DNA from: Desulfosalsimonas propionicica | GTDB taxonomy: Bacteria; Desulfobacterota; Desulfobacteria; Desulfobacterales; Desulfosalsimonadaceae | NCBI RefSeq assembly: GCF_013761005.1 | Contig: NZ_JACDUS010000002.1 | Location: 496,001-560,000 of the forward strand | DNA: 64,000 nucleotides | Reading direction: 5' to 3' | Part shown: positions 16,229-25,246 of the stretch, piece after piece | Layout of the letters: every line of letters starts with the position of its first letter | How positions within the stretch are numbered: position 1 is the first letter of the stretch | Made by a program: the position numbers and the translations under genes | The notes under the pieces: model-generated | What the model was told of the DNA's origin: nothing | The model's database searches: none | What the model saw: the letters and a program-made list of their open reading frames with translations, nothing else

Positions 16229-16840
16229 GTGGCGTTAAGAACCCTTGAACAACTCAAGACAGAGGAAAGAGAAGCCCGCCGCCGGCTGATTGCCGATACA
16301 GCCCGGGATCTTTTTTCCAGAAAGGTTTTCCGGGATGTCACGGTCCGGGAAATCGCAAAAACCGCCGGTGTGAGTGTGGGTACCATTTACAATCATTATA
16401 CCAGCCTTGGCGAAGTCTTTCTGGACGTATTTCTGGAAAGCGCCAAGGAAATCACCGACCTGATGGATTCTGCCCTGGAAAACAAGGACGGAGATGTTTT
16501 TCGAAGATTCTGCAGGACTTATGTCAATTACCTCAACGAAAACATGACCTTTTTCCAGATGATGAGCAACTTTATCCTCGGCGGTGAACTCTCCGAGGAC
16601 GGAGTCCATAATCTCAACAACAGCATGCGATCCATGGTGGACCGCATCGAACAGGCGGTGATTTTGGCCAGTATTCAAAAGGATACAAGAATTGCCGCCC
16701 ATGCGTTATTTTCGGCGCTAAACGGCCTGATGATCAGCTACGGCCGGTATCCCGGAAGAACCCCGGAGGAAATCCGGCAACACACCCTGCGGCTCACCGA
16801 CGTGCTGGCGGCCACATTTGAAGCCTCTACCCGCGAATAA
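16229..16840 (+). CDS. TetR-family transcriptional regulator
   Basis: The 203-residue protein has a TetR_N helix-turn-helix at ~15-62 (FRDVTVREIAKTAGVSVGTIYNHYTSLGEVF) and an unrelated ligand-binding C-terminus. It starts with GTG at 16229, with AAAGGAG 8 nt upstream; a nearby ATG at 16222 is out of frame. Its last 14 bp overlap the 3' end of the convergent HisN-like gene. It may control the neighbouring branched-chain acyl-CoA operon, since TetR repressors commonly sense acyl-CoAs, but this is an inference from position only. Confidence 0.88.
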   Translation: MALRTLEQLKTEEREARRRLIADTARDLFSRKVFRDVTVREIAKTAGVSVGTIYNHYTSLGEVFLDVFLESAKEITDLMDSALENKDGDVFRRFCRTYVNYLNENMTFFQMMSNFILGGELSEDGVHNLNNSMRSMVDRIEQAVILASIQKDTRIAAHALFSALNGLMISYGRYPGRTPEEIRQHTLRLTDVLAATFEASTRE

Positions 16841-17600
16841 GTTCCAGGACCCGGGGCAAAACAGCGGCATTTGCGGATATGGCCTCGTTTGCGCAAATGA
16901 TTTCATTGCCGGACCAATCGCCGAAATAACCGCCGGCTTCCTTTAAAATCGGCGGAAACGGGGCACAGTCCCAGATATTGACCACAGCATCGAGCATCAC
17001 TTCGGCCCGGCCCGTGGCCACCAGGCAGTGGCCGTAGGCATCGCCCCAGCCCGCACACACGTATGCCGCCTGCGAAATTCTCTGCCAGGCTTCGGCGCGC
17101 CCGTATTGGGCAAAGCTGCCCGGATCCGTGAATGTGGCCACTGCATCGGCCATTCGTCCAACCGAAGACACCCTGGCCGGCCGGCCGTTGAAACGGCAGC
17201 CAAGTCCGGTGGCAGCGGCCACCATCTCGTCCAGTGCCGGGAAATAGGCCACGCCGGCTTCCACCCGACCTTCTATTTCCAGGCCCAGCAGGACTCCGTA
17301 GAGGGGCACGCCCCGGGTAAAGGCCTTTGTGCCGTCAATGGGATCAATATACCAGCGATGGCTTGCCCCCTTATGGGCTGATTCCCCGAATTCCTCGCCC
17401 AAAATGGCATGATCCGGGAATTTTTTTTCAATGCGGCCACGGATGAGTTCCTCTGCCTTTTGATCGGCCACGGTCACAGGCGTCTGATCCGCCTTGAAGT
17501 CGGGTCGGATGCCGGCCTGAAAATATCCAAGGGTCAGCCGGCCGGCCAGGTAGGCGGTTTCCACGGCAAAATCCAGATAAGATGCCAGGTGGTTGCTCAA
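16827..17600 (-). CDS. Inositol-monophosphatase-family phosphatase (HisN-like)
   Basis: The 257-residue protein has the metal-binding signatures of the family: GEEFGE near residue 70, WYIDPIDGTKAFTRG near residue 85, and the late WDCAPFPPILKEAGG. It best fits the HisN-type histidinol-phosphate phosphatase branch, but inositol-1-phosphatase or 3'-phosphoadenosine phosphatase is possible. It is the last gene of a minus-strand run and its stop overlaps the TetR gene end by 14 bp. No other his gene adjoins it; hisE is 11 kb away. Confidence 0.82.
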   Translation of the reverse strand: MSNHLASYLDFAVETAYLAGRLTLGYFQAGIRPDFKADQTPVTVADQKAEELIRGRIEKKFPDHAILGEEFGESAHKGASHRWYIDPIDGTKAFTRGVPLYGVLLGLEIEGRVEAGVAYFPALDEMVAAATGLGCRFNGRPARVSSVGRMADAVATFTDPGSFAQYGRAEAWQRISQAAYVCAGWGDAYGHCLVATGRAEVMLDAVVNIWDCAPFPPILKEAGGYFGDWSGNEIICANEAISANAAVLPRVLELIRG

Positions 17601-17627
17601 CTGCTTTTCTCCATTGCCATGCCGGGC

Positions 17628-18986
17628 TTAATTGCGCATGCTGGTTACAGACGCGGGCAGCCGCCCGCCCCGCTTTAAAAAATCCCTTGAGGAAAACCCG
17701 TTGACATGCATCACCGGTGCGGTGCCCAGAAGGCCGCCGAATTGGACCAGATCCCCGGCCTTTTTGCCCGGCACCGGAATGACCCGCACGGCTGTTGTCT
17801 TGTTGTTGATCACCCCGATGGCCAGTTCATCGCCAATAATGGCGCAAAGGGTTTCTTCGGGCGTATCTCCCGGTACGGCAAACATATCCAGGCCCACCGA
17901 GCAGACCGCAGTCAGGGCTTCGAGCTTATCCAGACCAAGGGCGCCGGCACAGACCGCATCAATCATGCCCGAGTCCTCACTGATGGGAATAAATGTGCCG
18001 CTTAACCCCCCCACATTTCCGCTGGCCATGGCCCCGCCCTTTTTCACCGCATTCATCAAAAGCGCCAGGGCCAGAGTAGAGCCGTGGGTCCCGATTTTTT
18101 CAATGCCGAATGCCTCGATCACCCCGGCCACGGAATCGCCCCGGGCCGTGGTGGAAGCCAGGGAAATATCCACGATCCCAAATCCGATATCCAGTGACCG
18201 GGCCAGTTCCCGGCCGATTAACTCCCCGGCCCGGGTGATTTTAAACACCGTGCGCTTGATCACCTCTGAGAGCCGGGTCAGGTCACAGTCCCGGTTTTGC
18301 TCAACTACGCTGCGAACCACCCCGGGGCCGCTGATGCCGATGTTTAATGCCGCATCCGCCTCGCCCACCCCGTGAAAGGCTCCGGCCATAAACGGGTTGT
18401 CCTCCGGGGCATTGACAAATACCACGAACTTGGCACATCCAACGGCGTTTTCGCTTTTGGCTGCGGTTTGTTTCAGCATCGGGCCGATCCGGTTGACCGC
18501 ATCCAGGTTCATGCCGGAGACAAAAGAGCCAACGTTTAAAAAGGAGCAAACCCTTTCGGTCTGAGACAAGACATCCGGGAGCACATCAATGAGCATGCTG
18601 TCAGCACGGGTCAGTCCCTTTTGTACCAGGGCGCCGAATCCGCCGATAAAATCCACCCCTGCGTCCCGGGCGGCCGCATCCAGGGTCTGGGCCATTTCAA
18701 GAAACTTTTCCGGCTCGCAATGGGTTTCCATGATCAGGCTTACCGGGGTGACGGCAATGCGCTTATTGACAACCGGAATGCCGTACTTTCTCTCAAGCCT
18801 TGCAGATTCAGCAATCAGGCGTTCGGCATGGGAGCAGACTTTGTCATAGACGTTTTTGCGGAAAACCCCGAAGTCGGAATCAATGCAGTCCTTGAGATTC
18901 AGCCCCAGGGTGGTGGTCCGGATGTCTAAATGCTGGCGCAGGATCATGCTGGCGGTTTCGTAAATCTCTTCGACTTCAAATGGCAT
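17628..18986 (-). CDS. PFL (UPF0210/DUF711) family protein
   Basis: The 452-residue protein belongs to the conserved PFL/UPF0210 family. Typical segments are the DIRTTTLGLNLKDCIDSD start, the Gly-rich VGGLSGTFIPISEDSGMI and the late FGGLLGTAPVM. It is cytoplasmic with no membrane segment. Its function is unknown; structures of the family show a glycyl-radical-enzyme-like barrel fold without evidence of radical chemistry. It directly follows an ACT-domain gene (5 bp), a pairing that is widely conserved. Confidence 0.88.
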   Translation of the reverse strand: MPFEVEEIYETASMILRQHLDIRTTTLGLNLKDCIDSDFGVFRKNVYDKVCSHAERLIAESARLERKYGIPVVNKRIAVTPVSLIMETHCEPEKFLEMAQTLDAAARDAGVDFIGGFGALVQKGLTRADSMLIDVLPDVLSQTERVCSFLNVGSFVSGMNLDAVNRIGPMLKQTAAKSENAVGCAKFVVFVNAPEDNPFMAGAFHGVGEADAALNIGISGPGVVRSVVEQNRDCDLTRLSEVIKRTVFKITRAGELIGRELARSLDIGFGIVDISLASTTARGDSVAGVIEAFGIEKIGTHGSTLALALLMNAVKKGGAMASGNVGGLSGTFIPISEDSGMIDAVCAGALGLDKLEALTAVCSVGLDMFAVPGDTPEETLCAIIGDELAIGVINNKTTAVRVIPVPGKKAGDLVQFGGLLGTAPVMHVNGFSSRDFLKRGGRLPASVTSMRN

Positions 18987-18991
18987 TTTTT

Positions 18992-19330
18992 TCAGATCCT
19001 GTGCATCATCCGGAAAATGTTTTCATGCTGTACCTGTACGGACATGGCCAGCTCCTGGCCAATTTTTTCAAGGCCCAGGCTCAGTTCCTCCATGTTGACA
19101 GTTGCATCGCAGACATCAACAAACATGGACATGACAAAGCAGCCGTCGGGCATGATCCGCTGGTTGATATCGATGATATTGATGTTTTGATGATAAAGAT
19201 AGGTGGCCACCGTGGCCACAATTCCTTTTTTGTCCTCGCCAATAACGGTGATAAACACCATTTCTTTTTTCTTTTCCATGGGCCGCGTTTTCCACTTGCG
19301 TTCAAATGTCTTGTTTGCCCCCAGGGGCAT
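18992..19330 (-). CDS. ACT-domain protein (UPF0237)
   Basis: This small protein is essentially one ACT domain (VFITVIGEDKKGIVATVATYL, then NINIIDINQRI), the amino-acid or ligand sensing fold. The start is uncertain: 19330 (112 aa) begins 6 bp after the upstream stop, while internal ATGs at 19279 and 19261 begin nearer the domain. None has a clear ribosome-binding site. UPF0237 proteins are nearly always beside the PFL protein, as here, so the pair likely acts together. Confidence 0.82.
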   Translation of the reverse strand: MPLGANKTFERKWKTRPMEKKKEMVFITVIGEDKKGIVATVATYLYHQNINIIDINQRIMPDGCFVMSMFVDVCDATVNMEELSLGLEKIGQELAMSVQVQHENIFRMMHRI

Positions 19331-19336
19331 CGATCA

Positions 19337-20101
19337 TTATTCTTCTGCCATGGAAAAGCGCCAGGCGCAATACCATTCTTCGGGATGTTCGTCAGGCGGG
19401 CATCCGATGCACTCGGTGCGGATGCGCGGATCAACGGCTGCGGCAAAATAGCTGTATTCCACCAACCCGGCGGATTTACAGGGATAGTCGGCCAGGTTTT
19501 TGCGTTTTCTGGCCACCTGGACCCGGCATTCATTCATCTGGAACACAAAACTGTTGGGTCCCTCGTCAATAATGGACTGGGTGTTGATATTGGCATACAT
19601 GCGAAATCCCAGGGCCTTTTTGAGCCCCTCCAGCCCGGGTTTTTTGGAAAGCCCCAAAAAACGGCGGATCAGGCCGGCTTCCACCGGAGAAAAATGGGTC
19701 CAGCAGGAGTCATTGCAACGCTTGGCCTCGTTCATGCCGTGAGTCTGTTCCACGGTCTGAAACCAGACCCCGTCATTGACCAGCCAGTTGGCGCACAGCG
19801 CACCAATGAGCTCGCCCTTTTTTTCTGCTGAAAGATCCAGCAAGGGGGCGGGCAGGCCTTCTCTGATCTCAAAACCCAGAACCTTGGAAAGGCGTTTGAG
19901 CTGGATCTGAAAACTTGTTTCAAAGGCCTGATCCAGCATTTCCATGGCCTGTTCAAAGCCCATCTGGTGCTTGACCTCGGAGAACCATAGCACGTGGTGC
20001 ATGACCATCCGGTGCATCATGGTGACCATATACCGGCCCAGGTCGGATTCAGACATTTCTTCAATGGAGGAAAACGCCGCTGTTTGATTGTTTTGTGTCA
20101 T
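19337..20101 (-). CDS. DUF6125-like cytosolic protein
   Basis: The 254-residue soluble protein has a helical N-terminal half rich in Met/His (MVTMMHRMVMHHVLWFSEV). The C-terminal half carries several cysteines (NECRVQ, YPCKSAG, TECIGCPP, WYCAWRF). I associate it with DUF6125, often encoded in acyl-CoA metabolism clusters of Desulfobacterota, but the function is unknown. It starts 10 bp after the acetoacetyl-CoA synthetase stop and is read with it. Confidence 0.65.
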   Translation of the reverse strand: MTQNNQTAAFSSIEEMSESDLGRYMVTMMHRMVMHHVLWFSEVKHQMGFEQAMEMLDQAFETSFQIQLKRLSKVLGFEIREGLPAPLLDLSAEKKGELIGALCANWLVNDGVWFQTVEQTHGMNEAKRCNDSCWTHFSPVEAGLIRRFLGLSKKPGLEGLKKALGFRMYANINTQSIIDEGPNSFVFQMNECRVQVARKRKNLADYPCKSAGLVEYSYFAAAVDPRIRTECIGCPPDEHPEEWYCAWRFSMAEE

Positions 20102-20110
20102 GGTGGTTTT

Positions 20111-22066
20111 CTACTCCTCGTGCACTTGCTTGATGTTGGCATAAAAATCGAGCACATCCGGGTTTAAAAGCGCGTCCCGGTTGCTCACGGGTTTGTTTTC
20201 AATGATGTTTTTAACCGCCAGCTCCACTTTTTTCATATTCAGTGTATAGGGAATATCGGGTACTTCCAGAATTTTGGCCGGCACGTGGCGGGGTGAAGCA
20301 TTCTGCCGCAGATTTTTTTTAATCCGGTCTTTCAGATCCTCATCCACTGCACACCCCTGCACCGGTTTGACAAACAGCACCACCCGCACGTCCCCCTTCC
20401 AGTTCTGGCCCACCACCAGGCTGTCTTCAACCTCGGCAAAATCATTGACCCGGCGGTAGATCTCAGCCGTGCCGATACGCACGCCGCCGGGGTTTAATGT
20501 GGCATCCGACCGGCCGTAAATCCTTACTCCGCCGCGCTCGTTGATCTCAATATAGTCCCCGTGCCGCCACACCCCGGGATAGACATCAAAATAGGCCGAC
20601 AAATATTTCTTGTTGTCCGGGTCGTTCCAGAAATACAGGGGCATGGACGGAAAAGGTGCGGTGCACACCAGTTCCGCCTGCCGGCCGATAACCGGCTGAC
20701 CCTGTTCATCCCAGGCTTCCACTTTCATGCCAAGGCCCCGGCACTGCAATTCACCTGCGTAGACCGGACCCATGGGATTGCCCAGGGCAAAACAGCCGTT
20801 TAAATCCGTGCCCCCGGAAATGGAGGCCAGCTGCAAATCACTTTTGATGGCGTCATAAACAAACTCAAAACCTTCCTCAGACAAAGGCGAGCCTGTGGAC
20901 AAAACCGCCCGCAGACCGCTCAGATCAAAGCGGTCACCCGGCCGCAATCCGGAATTTTCCAGTGCTCCCAGGTATCCTGCGCTGGTGCCGAAAACGCTGA
21001 TTTTCTGATCTTCCGCCATTTTCCACAAGGCTTCCGGCCCCGGGTAAAACGGATTGCCGTCATAGAGCACAATGGTGGCGCCCGTGGCCAGGGCGCTGAC
21101 AAGCCAGTTCCACATCATCCACCCGCAGGTGGTGAAATAAAAAACCGTGTCTTCGCGTCCCACATCCGTGTGCAGCACCATTTCCTTTAACTGGTTGACC
21201 AGTATTCCCGCGGCCCCCTGGACCATGCACTTGGGAAGACCTGTGGTGCCGGATGAATACATGATATAAAGAGGGTGGTCGGCCGGCAATTGAGCAAATT
21301 CCATTTCCGGTGCCGGCCCGCCGGCCCGGAAATCCGGATACATCACGGCGTTTTTGATACCCGAAATGTCAGGGTTTTCCATGGTATAGGGCACAACCAC
21401 AAATCGTTTGACCGACGGGATTTGCCCGGCAATTTCATCCAGGCGGGAAATGGTGTCGATTCGTTTGCCCTTGAAAAAATAGCCGTCAGCGGAAAACAGC
21501 ACAGTTGGCTCAATCTGGCCGAACCGGTCGAGCACTCCCTTGATGCCGAAATCCGGTGAGCACGAGGACCATGTGGCCCCCAGGCTCACGGCCGCCAGCA
21601 TGGCAATAACGGTTTCAGCCATGTTGGGCATGTAGCCGGCTACGCGGTGGCCCGGACCCACACCCAATTCCTTCATGGATGCGGCCAGGCGCGCGGCTTC
21701 CTCATAGACCCGGGCATAGCTCCAGTACTCCGGGGCCCGGTCTTCACCCTGGAAAACCAGAGCGGTTTTGTCATCCCGGTATCGCAGCAGATTTTGCGCA
21801 AAATTGAGCCGTGCGCCGGCAAACCATTTGGCGCCGGGCATTTTGGTCAGGTCATCGATGACCTGATCATAGGGCACAGATGCCCGGATTTCCATAAAAT
21901 CCCAGACTGCCGCCCAGAAATCGGCAATCTCGGTGACAGACCACTGGTAGAGATGGTCATAACAGGAAAAATCCTTGTTGTACCGCTCATTGACATAAGT
22001 CATGAAGCGGTACATGCGCGTCTGCCGGATTCGTTGTTCAGATGGCTGCCAAAGCAGTTTTGACAT
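20111..22066 (-). CDS. Acetoacetate--CoA ligase
   Basis: The 651-residue ANL ligase activates acetoacetate to acetoacetyl-CoA. The AMP-binding loop is IMYSSGTTGLPKCM. Acetoacetyl-CoA synthetase features include SLGATWSSCSPDFG, a GCFALGNPMGPVYAGELQ segment and GRSDATLNPGGVRIGTAEIY near the C-terminus. The start at 22066 follows a GGGGG ribosome-binding site; an upstream in-frame ATG at 22180 would overlap the preceding gene. Its position right after the HMG-CoA lyase-like gene makes sense, because that enzyme releases acetoacetate. Together they would feed thiolysis to acetyl-CoA. Confidence 0.9.
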   Translation of the reverse strand: MSKLLWQPSEQRIRQTRMYRFMTYVNERYNKDFSCYDHLYQWSVTEIADFWAAVWDFMEIRASVPYDQVIDDLTKMPGAKWFAGARLNFAQNLLRYRDDKTALVFQGEDRAPEYWSYARVYEEAARLAASMKELGVGPGHRVAGYMPNMAETVIAMLAAVSLGATWSSCSPDFGIKGVLDRFGQIEPTVLFSADGYFFKGKRIDTISRLDEIAGQIPSVKRFVVVPYTMENPDISGIKNAVMYPDFRAGGPAPEMEFAQLPADHPLYIMYSSGTTGLPKCMVQGAAGILVNQLKEMVLHTDVGREDTVFYFTTCGWMMWNWLVSALATGATIVLYDGNPFYPGPEALWKMAEDQKISVFGTSAGYLGALENSGLRPGDRFDLSGLRAVLSTGSPLSEEGFEFVYDAIKSDLQLASISGGTDLNGCFALGNPMGPVYAGELQCRGLGMKVEAWDEQGQPVIGRQAELVCTAPFPSMPLYFWNDPDNKKYLSAYFDVYPGVWRHGDYIEINERGGVRIYGRSDATLNPGGVRIGTAEIYRRVNDFAEVEDSLVVGQNWKGDVRVVLFVKPVQGCAVDEDLKDRIKKNLRQNASPRHVPAKILEVPDIPYTLNMKKVELAVKNIIENKPVSNRDALLNPDVLDFYANIKQVHEE

Positions 22067-22134
22067 CTTCGGCCCCCCTTTTGATAACAGTATTTTTGAT
22101 TTCCGGCCCCTTCCGTTGTCCAGCCGGTGGGATT

Positions 22135-23304
22135 TTACACGGGCCTGAGCTTTTCCGGCAGCACGGCCTGCTCTCCCCATTCTGCGGGCAGCAGCTGGTC
22201 CGGATTTTCCCCCTGCTTTTGCTTGAGCTGTTTTAAGCCCGGCCGGGCAAACTTCATGTGGCCCTCCTTTAATGTCCGGCCGTTGATTACCGCCTCACTG
22301 CGGAGCCTGTTACCCGCTGTCCGCTCCATCTGGCGGCCCAGCCAGAGCACCCGGTCCACGTCGTATCCGTGGGCAATGCCCATCTCATCGATCTGCACCA
22401 GCATGTCCTCCAGACAGTTTAATCCCACATAGCGCGGATCATCATAATAATACTCCCCGGTTCCCGGCACCGGGCAGTCATCCAGAAAATTGGCCGGCTG
22501 GCCACCCATGCCGCCAAGGGTGGCTTCAAACTGGGTGATGCCCGCCTGCAGGGTTGCCAGAATGGAGGCTGCGGCAACACGCTTGGTTTCATGGAAATGT
22601 GCGAGGTGCAGATCCGTGTTGGGTATTTCGTCAAGGATCATGGAAAAATAGCGGTATACATCAGGGGCTGAAGCACTTCCGTCATGATCTGCATGCTCGA
22701 TGTCTGCTGCCCCGATTTCCAGCCACCGCTTGGTAAATTCCACTGCATCCTTTAATTCAGTGGCTCCGGCAATGGGGCTGCCCCAGATGGTGCTCACAGT
22801 GCCGCACATCTTGATTCCCGCATCCGTGCATTTTTTGATGCACCGCTCGGCCTCCTTCCAGTACATGGGAAGCGTGACCCCGGAGTTGGCAAAATGATGC
22901 TCCTCTTCTGTGGAAACCATCATCAGCACCCGGTCCGGGCCGATACCTTTCTGCTTTAGCGCAATGGCCCGATCCACTGCTGGTTCCCGGATGGTCACGG
23001 CCGTGATGCAGACATCATCCGGGTTAACGCCCCTCTTGGCACAGCGCTTTTTAAACCGCTCTCCCCGAAGATAGCCCAGCACCTCTTCTGCGTCCGAAAA
23101 CTGGGGCAGCAGGTAGGGGTTTCCCAGGTTGGTGACCTCGATGTTGCGGCACCCGGCAAAAATCATTTCCTCCGCGTAAAAAATCTTGGCCCGGGTGGAG
23201 ATAAACTTTTCCAGATGCTGGAACCCGTCGCGAACCGTGATATCACCAATGGTGACTTTTTCGGGCATGCGCGGAAAAATTTTCCAGAGATCATATTCGG
23301 TCAT
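22135..23304 (-). CDS. HMG-CoA lyase-like enzyme (DRE-TIM family)
   Basis: The 389-residue protein has the HMGL-like/pyruvate-carboxyltransferase barrel. The early catalytic VRDGFQ replaces the common RDGLQ. The metal site is LHLAHFH with HxH spacing, and a late GGMGGQPANFLDDCPVPGTGEY region supplies the conserved Cys. It is ~90 residues longer than typical HMG-CoA lyase, so I call it HMG-CoA lyase-like, cleaving HMG-CoA to acetyl-CoA and acetoacetate. The ATG at 23304 has GGGGGG 7 nt upstream. A mobile element separates it from the upstream carboxylase gene. Confidence 0.8.
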   Translation of the reverse strand: MTEYDLWKIFPRMPEKVTIGDITVRDGFQHLEKFISTRAKIFYAEEMIFAGCRNIEVTNLGNPYLLPQFSDAEEVLGYLRGERFKKRCAKRGVNPDDVCITAVTIREPAVDRAIALKQKGIGPDRVLMMVSTEEEHHFANSGVTLPMYWKEAERCIKKCTDAGIKMCGTVSTIWGSPIAGATELKDAVEFTKRWLEIGAADIEHADHDGSASAPDVYRYFSMILDEIPNTDLHLAHFHETKRVAAASILATLQAGITQFEATLGGMGGQPANFLDDCPVPGTGEYYYDDPRYVGLNCLEDMLVQIDEMGIAHGYDVDRVLWLGRQMERTAGNRLRSEAVINGRTLKEGHMKFARPGLKQLKQKQGENPDQLLPAEWGEQAVLPEKLRPV

Positions 23305-23474
23305 AAATCCCCCCTGTGATGGTTCAAGGTTGATAAGCCTGTAAAAAGTCTTTTTTACAGGCAATTTTAAGTGTTAAGTGTTAAGTTTTAACTATTAAGT
23401 AAAATCAAGAAGTTATTTTTTATTGATTGGCGATTCTATTCGTTTTAGGATCTTTTACGAGTCCATCAATGTTT

Positions 23475-23627
23475 GACAATCTCGTAAAAAGCAAATTGTT
23501 GGATGGTGCCGGAAACAGTTCAAGATCAAGGCTTGCGCGATTGCCAAAGAATGCAGCGTACTTAGCTGTACGTGAAATTCTGAGGAATCGCGTATAACGC
23601 AGATATTGGACTATTTCCGGCGCCATC
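23475..23627 (+). mobile_element. MITE-like element, copy 2
   Basis: The left end is decayed (GACAATCTCGTAAAAAG) and the core starts at 23502 (GATGGTGCCGGAAACAG). The right end is CCGGCGCCATC. Flanks AATGTTT and CATGTTT agree at six of seven positions. It fills the gap between the carboxyltransferase and HMG-CoA lyase-like genes, where a biotin carboxylase gene would often be found. Confidence 0.8.
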
Positions 23628-23632
23628 CATGT

Positions 23633-25234
23633 TTAAAAGCGGAAATTGCCGAAACCGGGCTCGCCGATGGGCTGCAGGGTGCTGACTTCTGCGGCCATGG
23701 CCAGCCAGTCCCGGATTTCGGTAAATTTCAGGGTCCGGTCGTTTAACAGCCGGGCCCCGCAGAAAAACGGATGGGCCTCGCCGTCATATTTTTCCACCAT
23801 TTTTTTATAAAATGCATCGCGCTCTTCGTCTGTCATGGGCTTGCCCTGGGCCTGGCGTTTTCTGTCTTCAATGGAGAGCAGCACCCCGCCGGCACTTCTG
23901 CCGCTCATCACCGAAGTCCGGCCCCGCATGGTGTTAAACAAAAACGTGGGCCGGTAGGCCCTTCCGCACATGCCGTAGTTGGCCGCGCCGTTGTCCTGGC
24001 CGATGACCAGCTGAATTCTGGGCACCTGGGCGCAGGACACGGCCCTTACCATGTCGGCCCCGTATTTTCCAATGCCGTTGTGCTCGGCATCAGATCCCAC
24101 CATGTAGCCGGGCGAACCCTGGACAAACAAAATGGGAATTTTTTCATGGGAACAACGCACGATCCATTCCGCGGCCTTTCGGGCGGCTTCCTCGAATATG
24201 ATCCCGATTCGGTTGGAGGCGATCACCCCCATGGGATAGCCCTTGATCCGGACCTTGCCGGCAAGAATATTATCGCCCCGGCCCGGAGCGTAATGGGCCT
24301 TGTATTCAATAAAATGGCTATCATCGGCCATGGTTTCGATCACGGACCGGGTATCAATGGCCTGGCTGCCCAGGGCCGGCAGGATATCATAGATCCGTTC
24401 CATGGGATATAAAGACGGGCTTTCCTCAAAACGCTGGAGATGGCAGGTCTGCAAAGGCTCCAGGGACAAAACCTCCCGCACTTTCTCAATGGCTTCGTCC
24501 TGATTTTTGCAAAAATGATCGGCCCCGCCCGATACATGGGTGTGCACCCGCGCACCGCCCAGGTCTTCCGCGGAAATCTCCTCTCCGGTGGCCATTTTTA
24601 CCAGGGGCGGTCCGCCCAGAAAAGAATAGGACATTTTGTCGATCATTACGGCCTCGCATGCCATAAACACGATATAGGCTCCGCCCGCGGTATTGCCCCC
24701 GGTGCTCAGGGTCACCTGCTTTAATCCCATGGCCGACATCCGGGCCATGTTGTAAAACATGGAGCCGAAATGCTGATCGTCCGGGAATACATCGGCCTGC
24801 ATGGGCAGAAAGGCCCCGCCGGAATCAGCGATATAGACGCAGTTAAGCCCGTTTTTTTCCGCAATGGCCTGGGCGCGCATGTGCTTTTTCAGGGTAATGG
24901 GAAAATAGGTCCCGGCCTTGACCCGGCTGTCATTGGCAAAAATCATGGTCCAGTTGCCGTAGATTTTTCCAAGGCCCGTGACCACCCCGGCGCAGGGCAC
25001 ATCCTCGACCCCCGGGTAATTCATCCCGAATCCGGCAATCCGGGAAAGCTCAAAAAATTGGGTGCCCGGGTCGATCAACTGATCAATAAGTTCGCGCACT
25101 GGTTTTTTGCCCTGTTTGGCCAGGCGGTCCACGGCCTCCTGCCCGCCGGGCCACAAAGCCGCATTGACCCGTTCATCAAGCTTTGCCTCCTCGTTTAACC
25201 AATGCTGCCGGTTTTCAGTCATGGCTTCTGTCAT
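23633..25234 (-). CDS. Acyl-CoA carboxylase carboxyltransferase subunit (MccB-like)
   Basis: The 533-residue carboxyltransferase moves CO2 from biotin to an acyl-CoA. Motifs of methylcrotonyl-CoA carboxylase beta are present: CVYIADSGGAFLPMQADVFPD, LSTGGNTAGGAYI, FLGGPPLVKMATGEE, EDLGGARVHTHVSGGADHF, and the second oxyanion-hole region NRIGIIFEEAARKAAEWI. Length matches MccB. The biotin carboxylase/BCCP partner (MccA) is not encoded anywhere in this window, so it must be elsewhere or shared. The gene lies between a hydratase and an HMG-CoA lyase-like gene, which supports the leucine/isovalerate route. Confidence 0.88.
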   Translation of the reverse strand: MTEAMTENRQHWLNEEAKLDERVNAALWPGGQEAVDRLAKQGKKPVRELIDQLIDPGTQFFELSRIAGFGMNYPGVEDVPCAGVVTGLGKIYGNWTMIFANDSRVKAGTYFPITLKKHMRAQAIAEKNGLNCVYIADSGGAFLPMQADVFPDDQHFGSMFYNMARMSAMGLKQVTLSTGGNTAGGAYIVFMACEAVMIDKMSYSFLGGPPLVKMATGEEISAEDLGGARVHTHVSGGADHFCKNQDEAIEKVREVLSLEPLQTCHLQRFEESPSLYPMERIYDILPALGSQAIDTRSVIETMADDSHFIEYKAHYAPGRGDNILAGKVRIKGYPMGVIASNRIGIIFEEAARKAAEWIVRCSHEKIPILFVQGSPGYMVGSDAEHNGIGKYGADMVRAVSCAQVPRIQLVIGQDNGAANYGMCGRAYRPTFLFNTMRGRTSVMSGRSAGGVLLSIEDRKRQAQGKPMTDEERDAFYKKMVEKYDGEAHPFFCGARLLNDRTLKFTEIRDWLAMAAEVSTLQPIGEPGFGNFRF

Positions 25235-25246
25235 GGGATGGGCCTC

